A program made the position numbers and the translations under genes. Under the pieces are notes generated by a model. The model ran no database searches. It saw nothing but the letters and a program-made list of their open reading frames with translations, and was not told the origin of the DNA. Below are positions 34,402 through 43,243 of a stretch of 64,000 nucleotides of DNA, in pieces. Source of the DNA: an uncultured Oscillospiraceae bacterium (lineage in GTDB: Bacteria; Bacillota; Clostridia; Oscillospirales; Acutalibacteraceae); the NCBI GenBank assembly GCA_900543395.1, contig UQQT01000003.1, positions 1 to 64,000 of the forward strand, in the 5' to 3' direction. Position 1 is the stretch's first letter. The number at the start of each line of letters is the position of its first letter.

Positions 34402-36786
34402 TTAATATTCCGCGGTTTTGAGCGTGAGTGAAAGTATGCGTTTTACGCACGCTTCGAGGTCTGCTCTTGTGATTTTGCCCGAGTCGAGAGCCTGTCTTAA
34501 TTCTTTCGGGTCACCTTCGCCCATCTTCATGTCTCCGCCTGCGAGAATGTCGTCGGAATGTAAGCTTGCCGCGCCCCAGTCGGTTGTAACCATGCCGTTA
34601 AAACCCCATTCGTTTCTGAGCATTTCGGTGAGAAGCTCATAGCTTTGTGAAGTGTGCTGACCGTTGATTCTGTTGTACGAGGACATGATACACCACGGGT
34701 CTGCCTCTCTGACTACGATTTCAAAGCCTTTTAAATAAATCTCTCTTAAAGCTCTTTCGGAAACTCTCGAATCGGATTCAAAACGGTTTGACTCTCTGTT
34801 ATTGCACGCGAAATGCTTAACCGCCGCCGCGGCTTTATTCGACTGAATACCGCGGACTTCCGCAGCACAGCACTTGCCTGCGAGAACTGGATCCTCGGAG
34901 AAGTATTCAAAATTGCGTCCGCACAGGGGGTTTCTGTGTATGTTCATTGCAGGGGCGAGCCATACGCCGAGATTATTTTCTCTGAGCTCCGCTCCGCCGG
35001 CTTTTCCGACTTCGTATATAAGGTCGGTATTCCATGTACACGCAAGCAGGGCGGCGCACGGCCATGCGGTAGTCGGTACTCCGGTCTTTTCGTTGAGTCT
35101 TACGCCCGCAGGACCGTCGGCTGTAGGAACCGCAGGAACATTGAGTCTTTTAAGTCCGCCGAACGTGCCCGTATTGCATACGCCGGACCGGTTCTGATGT
35201 CCGCCGGTGAACTCGATAAGCTCGTCATCGGTGAACTGCTTTACAAATTCGTCAAGAGTGATGCTCTCGCCGACTTCGTCGAACATGACGGTCGTTTCGG
35301 GAGCCTTTGCCGGCGAAAGAATGTTTTTGCCCGAGTGGTATTTTTCCTCGCCCTGAGGTAGAATTTCAAACGTACCGTCGGACAGCAGACGTTTTTCGAG
35401 CTTGAACGGACGTAAAAGTTCTGTAAGCTGTTTTACCGTAACGTCCGAATCGAGCACATATCTATAATTTAATTCTTTTACGTTTCTTACGCTGTTGCCG
35501 ATAAAGAATTTATACTCTCCCTTTTCGAGAATGTACGCCGATTTTTTGATTTTGCCGAGATCGTCATAGCTTGCCATATCGTTTACTTCAAAGCACAGCG
35601 TGACGGTTTCGCTCTCGCCGGGGGAGAGGAGCTTTGTTTTCTTAAATGCGGCAAGCTCCTTTGCGGGTTTTAACAATTTGCCCTGCGGGGCGGAGTAGTA
35701 AAGCTGTACGACTTCCTTGCCGGAGGCTTTGCCGGTATTTTTAACGGTTACGGCAGCGATTATTTTGCCGTCGGACTCACCGCATAACGTGCCGGAGAAT
35801 TCGAATGAAGTATATGAAAGTCCGAATCCGAATTCATAGCGAACCTTGTCGTACGCGCCGGGAATCGTTTCGAAATAGCGGTAGCCTACATATATGTCGT
35901 CAAAATAATCGAGATGCTCGAAGCCCTCGGGAAATTCGGCAGCATTCTGATAAAAGTCGTATGATTTGGGGATGGTGTCGCCCATTTTGCCCGAAGGGTT
36001 GACGTCGCCGCATATAATGTCGGCGATTACGGCTCCGCCCTCAAGTCCGCCCTGGAATCCGTATATTAAAGCGGAAACGTTTTTATTGTCCGCGAAATAC
36101 TCGCAGTCCATGATTCCGCCGGAATTGAGAACGACGACGGTTTTTTCGAACGCGGACGAAACCCTGTCGATAAGGCTTTTTTCAACGTCGGATAGATAGT
36201 AGTCGTTCGGTGTCGCTTTGCGGTCTACGCCCTCTGCGGAGAAACGGCTTAACATAATTATTGCGGTGTCTGCGTTTTTCGACGCGTCGGAAATGAGCGA
36301 ATCGGGCGCGTCCGCCTCGGTTACGTGCATGCTTGCGAACGTATCGTAAATTATATCGTCCTTTTCCTTGCAGAATGACATGGCGTTTACTTTGTCCCAT
36401 GTCTTTTCTATCTGCGCTCTTGTCGGAATTTTTTTGCTTTCTTCTTTTACGTATTCTTTATAGTAATCGACGCAGGGCATGTAGATTTTAACCTTGCCCT
36501 CTTTTTCCTTTTGTGCGAAGCCCTCGTATATATTTGTTACGTGCGAAGTGAAAACGTCTCCGCTTCCTCCGCCTCCTTTTATGTATTCGATAGTCGCTTT
36601 GCCGAAGAGAGCGGCGCGCGTTCCTCTTTTTAAAGGCAGAGCATTGTTCTCATTTTTCAATAGAACCATGCCCTCGCCTGCGGCTGTTCTCGAAAGAGCG
36701 ATATGCTCCTTTGAACCGGTGACTTTTCTGCCGTCCTTCCCGAGCGGAATACACGGCTGATATCTGAATCTTGCGTACTTATCCAT
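34402..36786 (-). CDS. glycoside hydrolase family 3, permuted domain order (beta-glucosidase-like)
   Basis: 794 residues. The protein begins with the GH3 C-terminal alpha/beta sandwich (AGEGMVLLKNENNALPLKRG, ALFGKATIEYIKGGGGSGDV), then a fibronectin-III-like domain, and ends with the (beta/alpha) barrel (PTADGPAGVRL, NIHRNPLCGRNFEYFSEDP, AAVKHFACNNRE, MSSYNRINGQHT). The nucleophile is D736 in VTTDWG. Reversed order is known in Ruminococcus albus and Butyrivibrio beta-glucosidases. No signal peptide, so it is cytoplasmic and probably hydrolyses imported oligosaccharides. Minus-strand AGGAG eight bases before ATG. Confidence 0.92.
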   Translation of the reverse strand: MDKYARFRYQPCIPLGKDGRKVTGSKEHIALSRTAAGEGMVLLKNENNALPLKRGTRAALFGKATIEYIKGGGGSGDVFTSHVTNIYEGFAQKEKEGKVKIYMPCVDYYKEYVKEESKKIPTRAQIEKTWDKVNAMSFCKEKDDIIYDTFASMHVTEADAPDSLISDASKNADTAIIMLSRFSAEGVDRKATPNDYYLSDVEKSLIDRVSSAFEKTVVVLNSGGIMDCEYFADNKNVSALIYGFQGGLEGGAVIADIICGDVNPSGKMGDTIPKSYDFYQNAAEFPEGFEHLDYFDDIYVGYRYFETIPGAYDKVRYEFGFGLSYTSFEFSGTLCGESDGKIIAAVTVKNTGKASGKEVVQLYYSAPQGKLLKPAKELAAFKKTKLLSPGESETVTLCFEVNDMASYDDLGKIKKSAYILEKGEYKFFIGNSVRNVKELNYRYVLDSDVTVKQLTELLRPFKLEKRLLSDGTFEILPQGEEKYHSGKNILSPAKAPETTVMFDEVGESITLDEFVKQFTDDELIEFTGGHQNRSGVCNTGTFGGLKRLNVPAVPTADGPAGVRLNEKTGVPTTAWPCAALLACTWNTDLIYEVGKAGGAELRENNLGVWLAPAMNIHRNPLCGRNFEYFSEDPVLAGKCCAAEVRGIQSNKAAAAVKHFACNNRESNRFESDSRVSERALREIYLKGFEIVVREADPWCIMSSYNRINGQHTSQSYELLTEMLRNEWGFNGMVTTDWGAASLHSDDILAGGDMKMGEGDPKELRQALDSGKITRADLEACVKRILSLTLKTAEY

Positions 36787-36818
36787 ATAAAAAACTCCTA
36801 AACAGTATTTTCATCTGC

Positions 36819-36847
36819 ATTATAATGTATATTAATACATAAATCAA
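36819..36847 (-). promoter_or_regulatory. promoter of the GH3 gene with an internal inverted repeat
   Basis: On the minus strand TTGATT (36842-36847), 17-base spacer, TATAAT (36819-36824). The spacer region carries the inverted repeat ATGTAT-N4-ATACAT (+ strand 36825-36840), a plausible operator that would block the polymerase. Confidence 0.7.
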
Positions 36848-36889
36848 GTACAAACCTATGATTTTTCCCGTCAATTTTCCTAAAAAGCG

Positions 36890-36918
36890 TTGAATAATAC
36901 GGAGCATTGCTATATACT
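36890..36918 (+). promoter_or_regulatory. promoter of mscL
   Basis: TTGAAT (36890-36895), 17-base spacer, TATACT (36913-36918), 28 bases before ATG 36947. Confidence 0.7.
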
Positions 36919-36946
36919 GTAAAAAGAATATTACGGAGGTTTGTGT

Positions 36947-37408
36947 ATGAAAAAGTTTTTTAACGAATTTAAGGAATTTGCCATGAAGGGCAATATTGTC
37001 GACATGGCATTGGGTGTTGTCATCGGTTCGGCGTTCGGAAAAATCGTTTCTTCTCTCGTAGCCGATATCATCACCCCTCTTATCAGCCTGCTTACGGGTG
37101 AGGTTTCGCTCACGGGACTTAAATATGTTTTTAAACCCGAAGCGCTGGATCCGGCGGGAAACGTTATTCAGCAGGAGATAGCTCTCAACTACGGTAACTT
37201 TATTCAGAGCGTTATTGACTTCTTTATAATCGCGCTGTCGATTTTCCTTGTACTTAAAATACTTATGAGCGTTAAGAATAAGTTTGAGACGCTTATGAAG
37301 AAGGAGGAGGAAGCCAAAGAGGAAGAGGAGGAGGATAAGCCGACTCAGGAGGAGCTTCTCGAGGAAATCAGAGATTTACTCAAAGCACAGAACGAGAAAG
37401 AAGAATAA
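36947..37408 (+). CDS. mscL: large-conductance mechanosensitive channel
   Basis: 153 residues. KEFAMKGNIVDMALGVVIGSAFGKIVSSLVADIITPLIS is split here as the first membrane helix (about residues 13-45) with the family motif GNVVDLAVGVVIG as GNIVDMALGVVIG. A periplasmic loop and second helix (QSVIDFFIIALSIFLVLK) follow, then a very acidic Glu-rich C-terminal bundle. It opens under membrane tension to release solutes. ATG 36947 follows CGGAGG; an in-frame TTG 36941 is rejected. Confidence 0.96.
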   Translation: MKKFFNEFKEFAMKGNIVDMALGVVIGSAFGKIVSSLVADIITPLISLLTGEVSLTGLKYVFKPEALDPAGNVIQQEIALNYGNFIQSVIDFFIIALSIFLVLKILMSVKNKFETLMKKEEEAKEEEEEDKPTQEELLEEIRDLLKAQNEKEE

Positions 37409-37431
37409 AAATGTCTTAAACAGGCGTTACG

Positions 37432-37465
37432 GACGGAGTCGGAGTAAAACCGAATCCGTCTTTTT
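37432..37465 (+). terminator. terminator of mscL
   Basis: Stem GACGGA/TCCGTC extended by CGG/CCG around a small internal mismatch, followed by TTTTT. Confidence 0.8.
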
Positions 37466-37592
37466 ATATGTGAACGTTGTGTAAACTTTAAGCTTCGTAA
37501 GAATTTATTCAAATTTAATCAACAGAATATACATTATTAAACTTTAAAATATCAATAGAATGTTACGAAAAGTTGACAGGAAATATTTATTA

Positions 37593-37621
37593 TTGACGAA
37601 AAAATACATATATGATATCAT
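37593..37621 (+). promoter_or_regulatory. promoter of the acyl-adenylate/ACP pair
   Basis: TTGACG (37593-37598), 17-base spacer, TATCAT (37616-37621). The transcript would have an AT-rich 5' leader of about 75 bases. A second TTGACA at 37573 has no matching -10. Confidence 0.6.
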
Positions 37622-37700
37622 CAATGTGACCTCTATAAAATATAAGTATTAAAAAAATATTAACAGAATTAATAAGTGTTTATTATTGAGGCGGAGTAAA

Positions 37701-39470
37701 ATGGTCAGACAAAACCGCGATTTTATAAAACAGCTTAAAAAATGCCGTGATATCGCTTTTTCCGACGGCGAGCTTGTAAGTATACGCGATCTTTTTGACA
37801 GGGTTCGAAATTCATATTCGGGCAGAACCTGCATTATCGAAAAAAAGAATAAAAAGACTGTTGCATATTCCGTCGACAGGTTTGCCCGGGATGTAAAACA
37901 GTTAAGCTGCGCGCTCGAAAATGCGGGACTTACCGGCAGACATGTCGGCATAGTCGGGGAGAATTCGTACCGCTGGATCGTCGCGTTTTTTGCGCTGACG
38001 ACGGTCGGTTCCGTTGCCGTGCCGATTGATAAAGAGCTGCCCGACTCGGATGTTGTGAAGCTTTTGAAAAAAGCAGATGCGTCCGCCGTATTTTGCTCCG
38101 CTCCGTATTACAGCGCGTCGCTTAGTATGAAAAAGGATATTCCCGATTTTAAATGTATTTCGCTGTCGGATAAAAAAAGAGACGGAATCGCCGATTTTGA
38201 GGAATTCAAGGCTTCGGCTTCGTCATACTTGCAGACGGAGGAGTTCTTTAAAAGCAGAGCTGCGTCGGCGGATGATACTGCCGTTATAATATTCACATCC
38301 GGCACGACGGGAGCGAACAAGGGTGTTACTCTCACCCACGGTAATCTGTGCGCAAACGTCGATTTTCTTTCAAAAATGATAGACGTTCCGACGGTGTTCA
38401 GCGTTTTGCCGATGAATCACGCATACGAACTCGGATGCAGTGTTCTTACCGCGATATATATAAATGCGGTTCTGTACATTAACGACAGACTGAGAAATTT
38501 ACAGAAAAATATAACCGAATTTAAGCCCGGGGGAATGACAGCCGTCCCGCTTATCGCCGACGCATTTTACGACATGATAATGAGCGAGAGTGAAAAGCTC
38601 GGCAAAAAGGACAGGCTTTTAAAAGCGGTTAAAATAAGCGATTCGTTAAGAAAACACGGCGTTGATTTACGAAAATTCATGTTTAAGAATATCTCCGATT
38701 CGTTCGGCGGGAAGCTGCCTCTTATCGCGTGCGGCGGAGCGGCGGTCAACGCCGAAAAGATGAATTTCTTAGATGATATCGGATTTGACGTTATAATAGG
38801 CTACGGACTGACGGAGGCTTCTCCGCTGGCGACGGTCAATTTTGACGTTTTCGGACATCCCGATTCCGTCGGACTTCCCGTGAACGGGTGTGAGATTAGA
38901 ATTGATTCGCCCGATTTTGACGGTGCGGGGGAAATTTTTATACGAGGAAAAAACGTTGCGAGCGGTTATTATAACGACGCCGAATCGAACGAAAAATCGT
39001 TCACTGCCGACGGATGGTTTAAGACGGGTGACTTCGGCAGAGTTGACAATGACGGATATCTCTACATAACCGGTCGTAAAAAGAATCTCATAATTCTTGA
39101 CAACGGAAAGAATATATATCCCGAAGAGATAGAAAATATTATAGCCGAAAATTCGTCAGTAATAAAAGAATCGGTTGTTTTTCAGACTCAAAAGGAGACT
39201 GACGGCGGAGGAAAGGTCAATGTTTTAGCTGCAGTCGTCGGATTGATACCGGATACGTTTGCAGGGAAAAATCCGGATGAAATCATGCAGACGGTTTCTT
39301 ATGAAATATACAGGGTAAACCGTCTGCTTCCGGGATATAAGAGAATTCACGATGTTAAATTCGTATTAAATCCGATGCCGAAAACATCTACTATGAAAGT
39401 AATAAGAAGCGATGTAATTAAATTATATTACGACTTAGACAGGAGCAAAATATCATGTGCGAAAAAATAA
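37701..39470 (+). CDS. AMP-dependent acyl-CoA/acyl-ACP synthetase
   Basis: 589-residue ANL-superfamily enzyme of the long-chain acyl type. P-loop IIFTSGTTGANKGVTLTH near residue 197, YGLTEASP, the FIRGKNVASGYYNDAE core, WFKTGDFGRVDNDGYLYITGRKKN hinge, and a C-terminal Lys region PKTSTMKVIRSD. It activates a carboxylate to an acyl-AMP and passes it to a thiol. The gene overlaps a dedicated ACP gene by 16 bases, suggesting the acceptor is that ACP rather than CoA. GAGGCGGAG precedes ATG 37701. Confidence 0.88.
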   Translation: MVRQNRDFIKQLKKCRDIAFSDGELVSIRDLFDRVRNSYSGRTCIIEKKNKKTVAYSVDRFARDVKQLSCALENAGLTGRHVGIVGENSYRWIVAFFALTTVGSVAVPIDKELPDSDVVKLLKKADASAVFCSAPYYSASLSMKKDIPDFKCISLSDKKRDGIADFEEFKASASSYLQTEEFFKSRAASADDTAVIIFTSGTTGANKGVTLTHGNLCANVDFLSKMIDVPTVFSVLPMNHAYELGCSVLTAIYINAVLYINDRLRNLQKNITEFKPGGMTAVPLIADAFYDMIMSESEKLGKKDRLLKAVKISDSLRKHGVDLRKFMFKNISDSFGGKLPLIACGGAAVNAEKMNFLDDIGFDVIIGYGLTEASPLATVNFDVFGHPDSVGLPVNGCEIRIDSPDFDGAGEIFIRGKNVASGYYNDAESNEKSFTADGWFKTGDFGRVDNDGYLYITGRKKNLIILDNGKNIYPEEIENIIAENSSVIKESVVFQTQKETDGGGKVNVLAAVVGLIPDTFAGKNPDEIMQTVSYEIYRVNRLLPGYKRIHDVKFVLNPMPKTSTMKVIRSDVIKLYYDLDRSKISCAKK

Positions 39471-39679
39471 TCGACATTTTAAAGGAATACGTAAACATAG
39501 ACGCCGACAAAATTAATGATGATACCAATTTAAAAGGCGATCTCGGGCTTAATTCGCTGCAGATGGTAAATATGGCGGTTGCTATTGAGGACGAATTCGA
39601 TATAGAAATATCCGACCGTGACGCGTCTGATGTTGAAACCGTAGGTGATGTAAAACGACTTATTGAGTCTTTGATGTAG
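39455..39679 (+). CDS. acyl carrier protein
   Basis: 74-residue acidic four-helix ACP. The phosphopantetheine-accepting serine is S34 in GLNSLQM, a variant of the usual DSL motif with Asn before the Ser. It overlaps the synthetase end by 16 bases, with GACAGGAGC as RBS, and therefore forms a two-gene unit separate from the fatty acid synthesis cluster. Confidence 0.9.
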   Translation: MCEKIIDILKEYVNIDADKINDDTNLKGDLGLNSLQMVNMAVAIEDEFDIEISDRDASDVETVGDVKRLIESLM

Positions 39680-39727
39680 AAAATTGTATTGCAGTGTAAA
39701 AAAATTAAAAAAATTGCGATTTAGGTA

Positions 39728-39756
39728 TTGACATTCTGCTTTTCGGGTGCTAATAT
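39728..39756 (+). promoter_or_regulatory. promoter of the second T-box operon
   Basis: Consensus TTGACA (39728-39733), 17-base spacer, TAATAT (39751-39756). Confidence 0.8.
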
Positions 39757-39762
39757 ACAGCT

Positions 39763-40025
39763 AAAGGCTGTGACGAAGACGGTCGGGATTTATAGTAATT
39801 CCAGAGAGTCGGTGCTTGGTGCGAACCGATATTGCTGTTCCTGTGACCCATCGCTTCCGAGCCGGAGATGCGAAATTACAGTAGTGTTTCCCGAGTGAAC
39901 TGCGTTAGTGTGAAAAGGATTGTTAGATTCTTGAGAGGCACATGGCGATAGCCGAGTGCAATTTGAGTGGTACCGCGGATAGTTTTATTCGTCTCAAAGT
40001 TATCAAAGCTTTGAGACGTTTTTTT
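39763..40025 (+). ncRNA. T-box leader ahead of the VOR operon, specifier ambiguous (AUC Ile or CCC Pro)
   Basis: T-box core GAGTGGTACCGCGG (39965-39978) with bulge TGGT; distal loop GGTGCGA between TCGGT and ACCGA; conserved AGAGAG (39803-39808) and GAGC (39859-39862). The specifier strand reads TGA-CCC-ATC-G-CTTC. Measured from the lower helix GAAG (39775-39778)/CTTC (39854-39857), as in glyQS T-boxes, the specifier is ATC 39850-39852 (isoleucine). Aligned by the TGA-NNN-A consensus it is CCC 39847-39849 (proline). The genes downstream handle branched-chain compounds, which favours Ile. Confidence 0.9.
39991..40025 (+). terminator. T-box terminator
   Basis: Perfect 9-bp stem GTCTCAAAG/CTTTGAGAC (39991-39999 and 40009-40017) followed by G and seven T residues. 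Confidence 0.95.
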
Positions 40026-40055
40026 ATTGCCTCAAAGCAGTGCGGAGGAATTAAA

Positions 40056-42335
40056 ATGACTGAAACAGCAAACGAAAAATCAAAGATCCTCGAAATAGCT
40101 CAGCGTATCCATGAGCTCAGAGACATCACCGGATTCACAACTGCCGAAATGGCGGAAAAAACCGAAGTCACCGAGGAAAACTACCTTAATTACGAAGCGG
40201 GCAAACTTGACTTCCCGTTTACCTTCATTCATAAATGCGCTCTCGCGTTCGGTGTTGAGATTACAGACCTTTTAGAGGGTCACAGTGCGCGTCTTTCGTC
40301 CTACACGGTAACAAGAAAGGGAAGAGGACAGACGACCGCGACGGAGGAGGGTATCACGATTCAGAACCTCGCTCCGATGTTCAGAAAGAAGCTTGCTGAG
40401 CCTTACTGGGTAAGATACGAGTATTCGGATGAGCTTCAGAAAAAGCCGATTCATACCACGACTCATTCGGGACAGGAGTTCGACCTTGTAATAAGCGGAA
40501 CGCTTCTCGTTCAGGTCGGCGGACATAAGGAGCTTCTTCATGAGGGCGACAGTATTTTCTACAACAGCTCGACTCCTCACGGAATGATAGCCGTTGACGG
40601 CAAGGACTGCGTATTCCTTGCTATGGTTATCGCAAGCGAGGACGGATTCAAGCCCTTTGCGGATCATCACATCATTAAGGAATTTACTCCCGCGGATCAC
40701 AGAAATCTCGTTTGCGAGAAGTTCATACATCCCGTCGAGGACGAAAACGGACGTCTTAAAGATATCTCGTTTACCGACGCGGATAAATTCAATTTTGCGT
40801 TCGATATCGTAGACGAGGTCGCGAGACTTCATCCCGATAAGACCGCCATGGTTCACGTTTCCGCCGATAAGACGGAGAGAATTTTTACATTTAAAGATAT
40901 TAAGCAGAAATCTGCGCAGGCGGCTAACTATTTTAAATCATTGGGAATCAAAAAGGGCGACAGGGTAATGCTCGTTATGAAACGTCATTATCAGTTCTGG
41001 TTTGCGATTCTCGGACTTCACAAGCTCGGCGCGGTAGTCGTTCCCGCTACGAATCTTCTCGTAGAACACGACTTTGATTACAGATTCAACGCAGGCGGAA
41101 TATCCGCTATCGTATGTACCGCCGACGGCGACACTGCTCATCAGGTTGACCTTGCTCATAAGAATTCACCGACTCTTAAAACAAAGATAATCGTTAACGG
41201 CGAGCGCGAGGGCTGGCATAATTTCGATAAGGAATTCGTTCTCTTCTCGAGAAAATTCGAGAGAACGTCAGAAACGGCGTGCGGTGCAGACCCCATGCTC
41301 ATGTTCTTTACATCGGGCACTACGGGATATCCCAAAATCGCAACTCATAACTTTAAATATCCTCTCGGTCACTTCGTAACCGCGAAATACTGGCACAGAG
41401 TAAAGACCGACGGACTTCACTTTACAATCGCCGAGACAGGCTGGGGCAAGGCTCTTTGGGGCAAGCTCTACGGACAGTGGCTCTGCGAGGGCGCGGTATT
41501 CGTATACGACTTTACGAGATTCGATGCGGACGAAATTTTACCGATGTTTAAGAAATACAATATTACAACGTTCTGCGCACCTCCGACCATGTACAGAATG
41601 TTTATCAAGGACGACCTCTCAAAATTCGACCTCTCATCGATTCAGTATGCCACGACGGCGGGCGAGGCTCTCAACCCCGAGGTATTCTATCAGTTCCAAA
41701 AGGCTACCGGCTTAAAGGTAATGGAGGGCTTCGGTCAGACCGAAACGACTCTCACAATTGCAAACCTTTACGGTATGGAGCCAAAGCCCGGCTCAATGGG
41801 CAAGCCCGTCCCCGGATATGATATCGACATAGTAGATCCCGACGGAAATCCCGTGGGCGTCGGTGAGTCCGGAGAAATCGTCGTTCGTACGGATAAATTC
41901 GTACCCAACGGTCTGTTCATGGGCTATTACAGAGATGAGGAAAAGACAAAGGAAGCGTGGCACGACGGAATCTATCATTCGGGCGACGTTGCATGGAGAG
42001 ATGAGGACGGCAACTTCTGGTATGTCGGCAGAACCGACGACGTTATCAAATCCTCGGGCTACCGTATCGGACCGTTCGAAATCGAGAACGTTATCATGGA
42101 GCTTCCCTATGTTCTTGAATGCGGCGTTTCCGCGGCTCCCGATGAGATCAGAGGTCAGGTCGTAAAGGCAAGCATTGTTCTTACAAAGGGAACAGTCGGC
42201 ACGGACGAGCTTAAAAAAGAGATTCAGACTTATGTTAAGAAAAAGACTGCGCCGTACAAATATCCGCGTATAGTTGAATTCAAAGAATCTCTTCCCAAGA
42301 CGATAAGCGGAAAAATTCAGAGAAACAAGCTTTAA
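40056..42335 (+). CDS. HTH-cupin-acyl-CoA synthetase fusion
   Basis: 759 residues in three parts. Residues about 10-75: XRE helix-turn-helix (FTTAEMAEKTEVTEENYLNYE). About 110-195: cupin barrel (THSGQEFDLVISGTL, LHEGDSIFYNSSTPHGM). About 225-759: ANL adenylating enzyme of the medium-chain/acetyl type, with FFTSGTTGYPKIA near residue 418, GEALNPEV, EGFGQTET, YRDEEKTKEAWHDGIYHSGD and the catalytic Lys near the end (PKTISGKIQRNKL). XRE-cupin proteins usually act as small-molecule-sensing regulators; here one is joined to an enzyme. ATG 40056 follows GGAGG; the frame upstream lies inside the T-box and is not used. Confidence 0.9.
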   Translation: MTETANEKSKILEIAQRIHELRDITGFTTAEMAEKTEVTEENYLNYEAGKLDFPFTFIHKCALAFGVEITDLLEGHSARLSSYTVTRKGRGQTTATEEGITIQNLAPMFRKKLAEPYWVRYEYSDELQKKPIHTTTHSGQEFDLVISGTLLVQVGGHKELLHEGDSIFYNSSTPHGMIAVDGKDCVFLAMVIASEDGFKPFADHHIIKEFTPADHRNLVCEKFIHPVEDENGRLKDISFTDADKFNFAFDIVDEVARLHPDKTAMVHVSADKTERIFTFKDIKQKSAQAANYFKSLGIKKGDRVMLVMKRHYQFWFAILGLHKLGAVVVPATNLLVEHDFDYRFNAGGISAIVCTADGDTAHQVDLAHKNSPTLKTKIIVNGEREGWHNFDKEFVLFSRKFERTSETACGADPMLMFFTSGTTGYPKIATHNFKYPLGHFVTAKYWHRVKTDGLHFTIAETGWGKALWGKLYGQWLCEGAVFVYDFTRFDADEILPMFKKYNITTFCAPPTMYRMFIKDDLSKFDLSSIQYATTAGEALNPEVFYQFQKATGLKVMEGFGQTETTLTIANLYGMEPKPGSMGKPVPGYDIDIVDPDGNPVGVGESGEIVVRTDKFVPNGLFMGYYRDEEKTKEAWHDGIYHSGDVAWRDEDGNFWYVGRTDDVIKSSGYRIGPFEIENVIMELPYVLECGVSAAPDEIRGQVVKASIVLTKGTVGTDELKKEIQTYVKKKTAPYKYPRIVEFKESLPKTISGKIQRNKL

Positions 42336-42357
42336 TCAAGCTTTCGGAGATATTATC

Positions 42358-43029
42358 ATGGAGCATAAACGAGTAACGCTTTTTGCCGGGCACTACGGCA
42401 GCGGAAAAACGAATATTGCCGTAAATTACGCTTTGAAATTAAAAATAGACGGCGAAAAAGTCGTAATCGCCGACCTTGATATCGTAAATCCTTATTTCAG
42501 GACTAAGGACAGCAAGGACGAGCTTGAGAAAAACGGTATAAAGCTTATTTCGTCCGAATTCGCAAACTCCAACGTCGATTTTCCCGCGCTTCCGCAGGAA
42601 ATGTATGAGGTTACGGACAATAAAAGCGAATTCGCGGTGCTCGATATAGGCGGAGATGACAGGGGAGCGTACGCTCTGGGCAGATACGCTCCGTTTATAA
42701 AAGAAGAAAATGACTACGAAATGCTGTTGGTCATCAACAAATACAGACCCCTTACCGCCGACGCCGAAAGCGTCGTTGAAATAATGCGTGAAATCGAACA
42801 GGCGGGCGGTATCGCTTTTACGGGAATTGTTAATAATTCTAACCTCGGAGAGGAAACGACGGCTCGGACGGTTTTAAATTCCGTCAAATATGCGTCCGAG
42901 GTTTCGCGAATAACGGGACTGCCCGTTAAAATGACGAGCGTAGAGCAGAGGCTGTATGACGAATTAAAAGACGTTATAGACAACGTTTTTCCTCTTAAAT
43001 TACAGCATAAAATTACCGGGGAGGTATAA
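42358..43029 (+). CDS. P-loop ATPase of the MinD/CobQ-like type
   Basis: 223 residues. N-terminal Walker A G11-H-Y-G-S-G-K17-T (deviant SIMIBI type), DLDIVNPYFRT as the switch-I/Asp region, LDIGGDDRGAYALGRY as the Walker B-like strand. The fold resembles MinD/ParA or nickel/iron-sulfur-carrier ATPases, but lacks a membrane-targeting helix. It sits between the synthetase fusion and the ferredoxin subunit, 22 and 2 bases from its neighbours, so it is in the operon. Role unknown; loading or maturation of the oxidoreductase is a guess. Confidence 0.78.
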   Translation: MEHKRVTLFAGHYGSGKTNIAVNYALKLKIDGEKVVIADLDIVNPYFRTKDSKDELEKNGIKLISSEFANSNVDFPALPQEMYEVTDNKSEFAVLDIGGDDRGAYALGRYAPFIKEENDYEMLLVINKYRPLTADAESVVEIMREIEQAGGIAFTGIVNNSNLGEETTARTVLNSVKYASEVSRITGLPVKMTSVEQRLYDELKDVIDNVFPLKLQHKITGEV

Positions 43030-43031
43030 TA

Positions 43032-43238
43032 ATGGCAAAACTGACCTTTAAATCCGACCTCTGCAAAGGATGCGGACTCTGCGTTTCTGCATGTCCGAAG
43101 CATCTTCTGACTCTGGCAAAGGATAAGTTAAATGTTAAGGGACATCATCCCGTTGAAATAACCGATATGTCGGAATGTATAGCGTGCGCGTTCTGCGCGA
43201 CAATGTGTCCCGACTGTGTTATTAAGGTAGAGAGGTGA
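43032..43238 (+). CDS. 2[4Fe-4S] ferredoxin subunit of the 2-oxoacid oxidoreductase
   Basis: 68 residues with two cluster-binding sets: CKGCGLCVSACPK (C-x2-C-x2-C-x3-C-P) and CIACAFCATMCPD. Small ferredoxins of this size are the delta subunit of four-subunit VOR/KOR enzymes. It takes electrons from the catalytic subunits. It starts three bases after the ATPase stop and ends 5 bases before the alpha gene. Confidence 0.93.
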   Translation: MAKLTFKSDLCKGCGLCVSACPKHLLTLAKDKLNVKGHHPVEITDMSECIACAFCATMCPDCVIKVER

Positions 43239-43243
43239 GAAAA

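Noticed and set aside
39942..40055. Upstream in-frame extension of the HTH-cupin-synthetase gene
   Set aside because: It reads through the T-box antiterminator and terminator; the RBS GGAGG stands before ATG 40056.
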